A DNA stretch of 5,599 nucleotides, from the NCBI GenBank assembly GCA_019242135.1, contig JAFAWC010000033.1:1-5599 (forward strand), in the 5' to 3' direction. The DNA is from Mycobacteriaceae bacterium (lineage in GTDB: Bacteria; Actinomycetota; Actinomycetes; Mycobacteriales; Mycobacteriaceae). This document shows positions 5,131 to 5,599 of this stretch, piece after piece; within the stretch, counting starts at the first letter, position 1, and the number at the start of each line of letters is the position of its first letter. The position numbers and the translations under genes were made by a program. A model generated the notes under the pieces. That model did no database searches and was not told where the DNA came from. It saw nothing but the letters and a program-made list of their open reading frames with translations.

Positions 5131-5599
5131 TCAGGCGATCGGCTCTTTGGCGTCCTTGGCGTCGCGAACCTCGGCGGGAACCACCGAGTTCGTGTTTTCG
5201 TCCCAGTCGGCGTTGACGTTGGTGTGGTCGACCTTCTGCTGCTGGGCACGCCACCACATGTAGTACGACGCGGCCACCAAAATCGCGAAGATCACGACGT
5301 CGCCCCACAACGCGGAACTGACCGCGCCGATGCCGTGCGAGATCCAGAATGTCAACGCTCCCACCACGCCGGCGGCGGGCAGGGTAAACAGCCACGCGAC
5401 CACCATGCGCCCGGCGACCCCCCAGCGCACCTCGGCGCCCGGCTTGCCGACGCCGCTGCCGAGGATGGAGCCCGTCGCCACGTGCGTGGTCGACAACGCC
5501 ATGCCCGCCGCACTGGAGCTCAAAATGATCGCCGCGGATGACGCCTCGGCGGCCAGGCCCTGAGGCGACTCGATTTCGACGAGGCCCTTGCCCAGCGTG
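5131..5599 (-). CDS. pitA: Low-affinity inorganic phosphate transporter PitA, C-terminal part (5' end outside the window)
   Basis: The last 155 codons of a PiT-family permease, which imports phosphate (as metal-phosphate) with cations across the inner membrane. The frame runs into the window edge at 5599 with no start, so more than half of the gene is missing. The fragment opens with LGKGLVEIESPQGLAAE and the conserved STTH (fragment residues 36-39) followed by GSILGSGVGK, which is typical of the second PiT repeat. Hydrophobic segments lie at about 14-50, 61-84 and 90-114. A hydrophilic tail of about 40 residues rich in Asn, Asp and Lys ends in KEPIA. The sequence matches mycobacterial PitA as I recall it. 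It is the upstream gene of a likely pitA / Rv0544c-like / Rv0543c-like transcript. Confidence 0.9.
   Translation of the reverse strand, partial: TLGKGLVEIESPQGLAAEASSAAIILSSSAAGMALSTTHVATGSILGSGVGKPGAEVRWGVAGRMVVAWLFTLPAAGVVGALTFWISHGIGAVSSALWGDVVIFAILVAASYYMWWRAQQQKVDHTNVNADWDENTNSVVPAEVRDAKDAKEPIA

Noticed and set aside
4969..5541. A 190-codon plus-strand frame opposite the membrane-protein gene and pitA
   Set aside because: Arg/Pro/His-rich shadow; the minus strand carries recognisable PitA and a membrane protein with a good ribosome-binding site.

Overview
The window looks like chromosomal DNA from a mycobacterium. It is GC-rich and almost completely coding, codon third positions are mostly G or C, and starts include GTG and TTG. 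The proteins closely match, as I recall them, the Mycobacterium tuberculosis products of the fadD8-menB-pitA region (Rv0551c to Rv0543c). Gene content points to a non-tuberculosis species, probably a Mycolicibacterium or other environmental mycobacterium. No mobile element, CRISPR array, tRNA or rRNA is visible, and no stretch over 300 bases lacks a gene.

Plus-strand block, 1 to 4504. fadD8 encodes an acyl-CoA synthetase and lacks only the first base of its start codon. A small exported protein of unknown function follows. Next is menB (naphthoate synthase of menaquinone synthesis), whose TTG start overlaps the preceding stop. Then come a short-chain dehydrogenase/reductase and a small VOC-fold protein. 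The genes are 10, -4, 31 and 10 bases apart, so co-transcription is likely. Two sites (before 1612 and before 3208) carry a TANNNT box at the right distance for a leaderless mRNA starting on the start codon. The second is framed by a perfect 7-base inverted repeat that looks like an operator.

Minus-strand block, 5599 to 4501. The 3' half of pitA (phosphate transporter) is followed by a two-helix membrane protein (Rv0544c-like) and a DUF3349 protein (Rv0543c-like). They are spaced 29 and 7 bases apart and are probably one transcript. The two blocks converge on a CTAG that supplies both stop codons and lies in the loop of a GC-rich hairpin.

Functionally the region joins menaquinone synthesis (menB), fatty-acid activation (fadD8), a reductase related to the fatty-acyl-CoA reductase group, and phosphate uptake. 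It is mostly an ordinary conserved locus, and I see no evidence of a wholly new system. The most interesting points are the operator-like dyad over the reductase promoter, the hairpin at the convergent stops, the apparent inversion of the pitA block relative to M. tuberculosis, the unknown exported protein where M. tuberculosis carries vapBC3, and a VOC protein that has lost most of its metal ligands.
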